Source: Flectonema sp. DT1601 (Eukaryota; Euglenozoa; Diplonemea; Diplonemida; Diplonemidae). Taken from it: 64,000 nt of DNA. Position numbers and translations under genes: made by a program. The stretch spans positions 496,001 through 560,000 of the forward strand of contig OZ025811.1 of assembly GCA_964019425.1 (NCBI GenBank). The letters run 5' to 3'. How positions within the stretch are numbered: position 1 is the first letter of the stretch; every line of letters starts with the position of its first letter. Below, piece after piece: positions 63,736 to 64,000 of this stretch. A model generated the notes under the pieces. It had not been told where the DNA came from. It saw nothing but the letters and a program-made list of their open reading frames with translations, and did no database searches.

Positions 63736-64000
63736 TTAGTGAATTTAGTTTGCTTTGAATGTGATTAAGGAAAGGTTGAACAGAATGACACTAACTAATT
63801 GTATGCGACACAATCTTTCTGGCTTTGAATGCGTAAAAAACCCATCCAATCGCTTACTCTTTTTTTACCTTTTTTCCACTTCAAAAAAAAAAAAAAGGTC
63901 AAACGAACAGCACAAATGTAACAACGCAAGTGCGAAACATAAAACGCAAATGAAAAGCATTCTTTTTAACAATGCTGGTCGTTGATAAAACTATACACAA
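63736..64000. other. Window end, no gene seen
   Basis: AT-rich sequence; a short plus-strand frame at 63755-63985 is low complexity and not supported. Confidence 0.35.

Overview
This is AT-rich nuclear DNA from a flagellated (or flagellate-derived) eukaryote. The nuclear and flagellar assignment rests on spliceosomal introns (donors mostly GTATGT/GTATGC, acceptors AG), an alpha-tubulin ending in EEY, SmD3 and SF3B6, two cullins with neddylation sites, a p32/MAM33 mitochondrial protein, and axonemal or cytoskeletal proteins (DRC11/IQCA1, a MORN protein, p25-alpha/TPPP). Gene ends read with TAA, TAG and TGA all as stops, so the code looks standard. I could not fix the lineage. Long A/T homopolymers separate the genes.

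Layout: every protein gene I can support lies on the minus strand. From left to right they are a secreted-protein start (1-91), a cullin-3-like gene, a divergent cullin, a UBL-UBX (FAF-like) protein, a TPR protein, a nodulin-like MFS transporter, an RsuA-type pseudouridine synthase, a MORN protein, an LYR-motif membrane protein, p32, alpha-tubulin, a vault-like/SPFH protein with an MGC N-terminus, a type I membrane glycoprotein, SF3B6, an unidentified small three-exon gene, a multi-span F-box protein, a p25-alpha protein, a coiled-coil/PH-like protein, MtnA, a Rab32-like GTPase, SmD3, a TatD nuclease, a RING-BRCT protein, DRC11 and a coiled-coil zinc-ribbon-like protein. From about 54.7 kb to the end (9.3 kb) there is no protein gene I can support. 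Several genes were rebuilt from exons by matching splice sites and phase; those joins are inference. I checked coordinates by hand, and they may be off by a base or two.

The most interesting content is between the genes. Three stretches are clearly pieces of cytosolic rRNA, and they are neither adjacent, in order, nor on one strand: the SSU 5' end (about 4010, plus), LSU domain I (about 18040-18340, minus) and the LSU domain V/VI segment around the conserved 'ACAGGGATAACTGGCTTGTGG' region (about 43330-43580, minus). A fourth is good (LSU domain III, about 56190-56310, plus). Several more are weaker but plausible, including an SSU 3'-end-like piece, an LSU 5'-end-like piece, a three-copy LSU domain IV-like piece and a 5.8S-like piece. 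No intact rDNA unit is in the window. The simplest reading is a nuclear genome with rRNA genes broken into small, scattered, scrambled modules, perhaps each with its own promoter; the alternative is scattered rDNA debris. A recurring intergenic motif (core GGTAACTTGATAC followed about 20 nt later by TATAAA) lies just upstream of the domain III piece and at several other intergenic sites, and could be the promoter of such modules.

Other repeated intergenic elements (three identical 80-nt units ending in T7, a 71-bp tandem duplication, a 60-nt dispersed repeat, a hairpin-ended element in two copies, and a GTGACTCTCACAGACGAG family) suggest the intergenic space holds many small structured RNAs or their relics.
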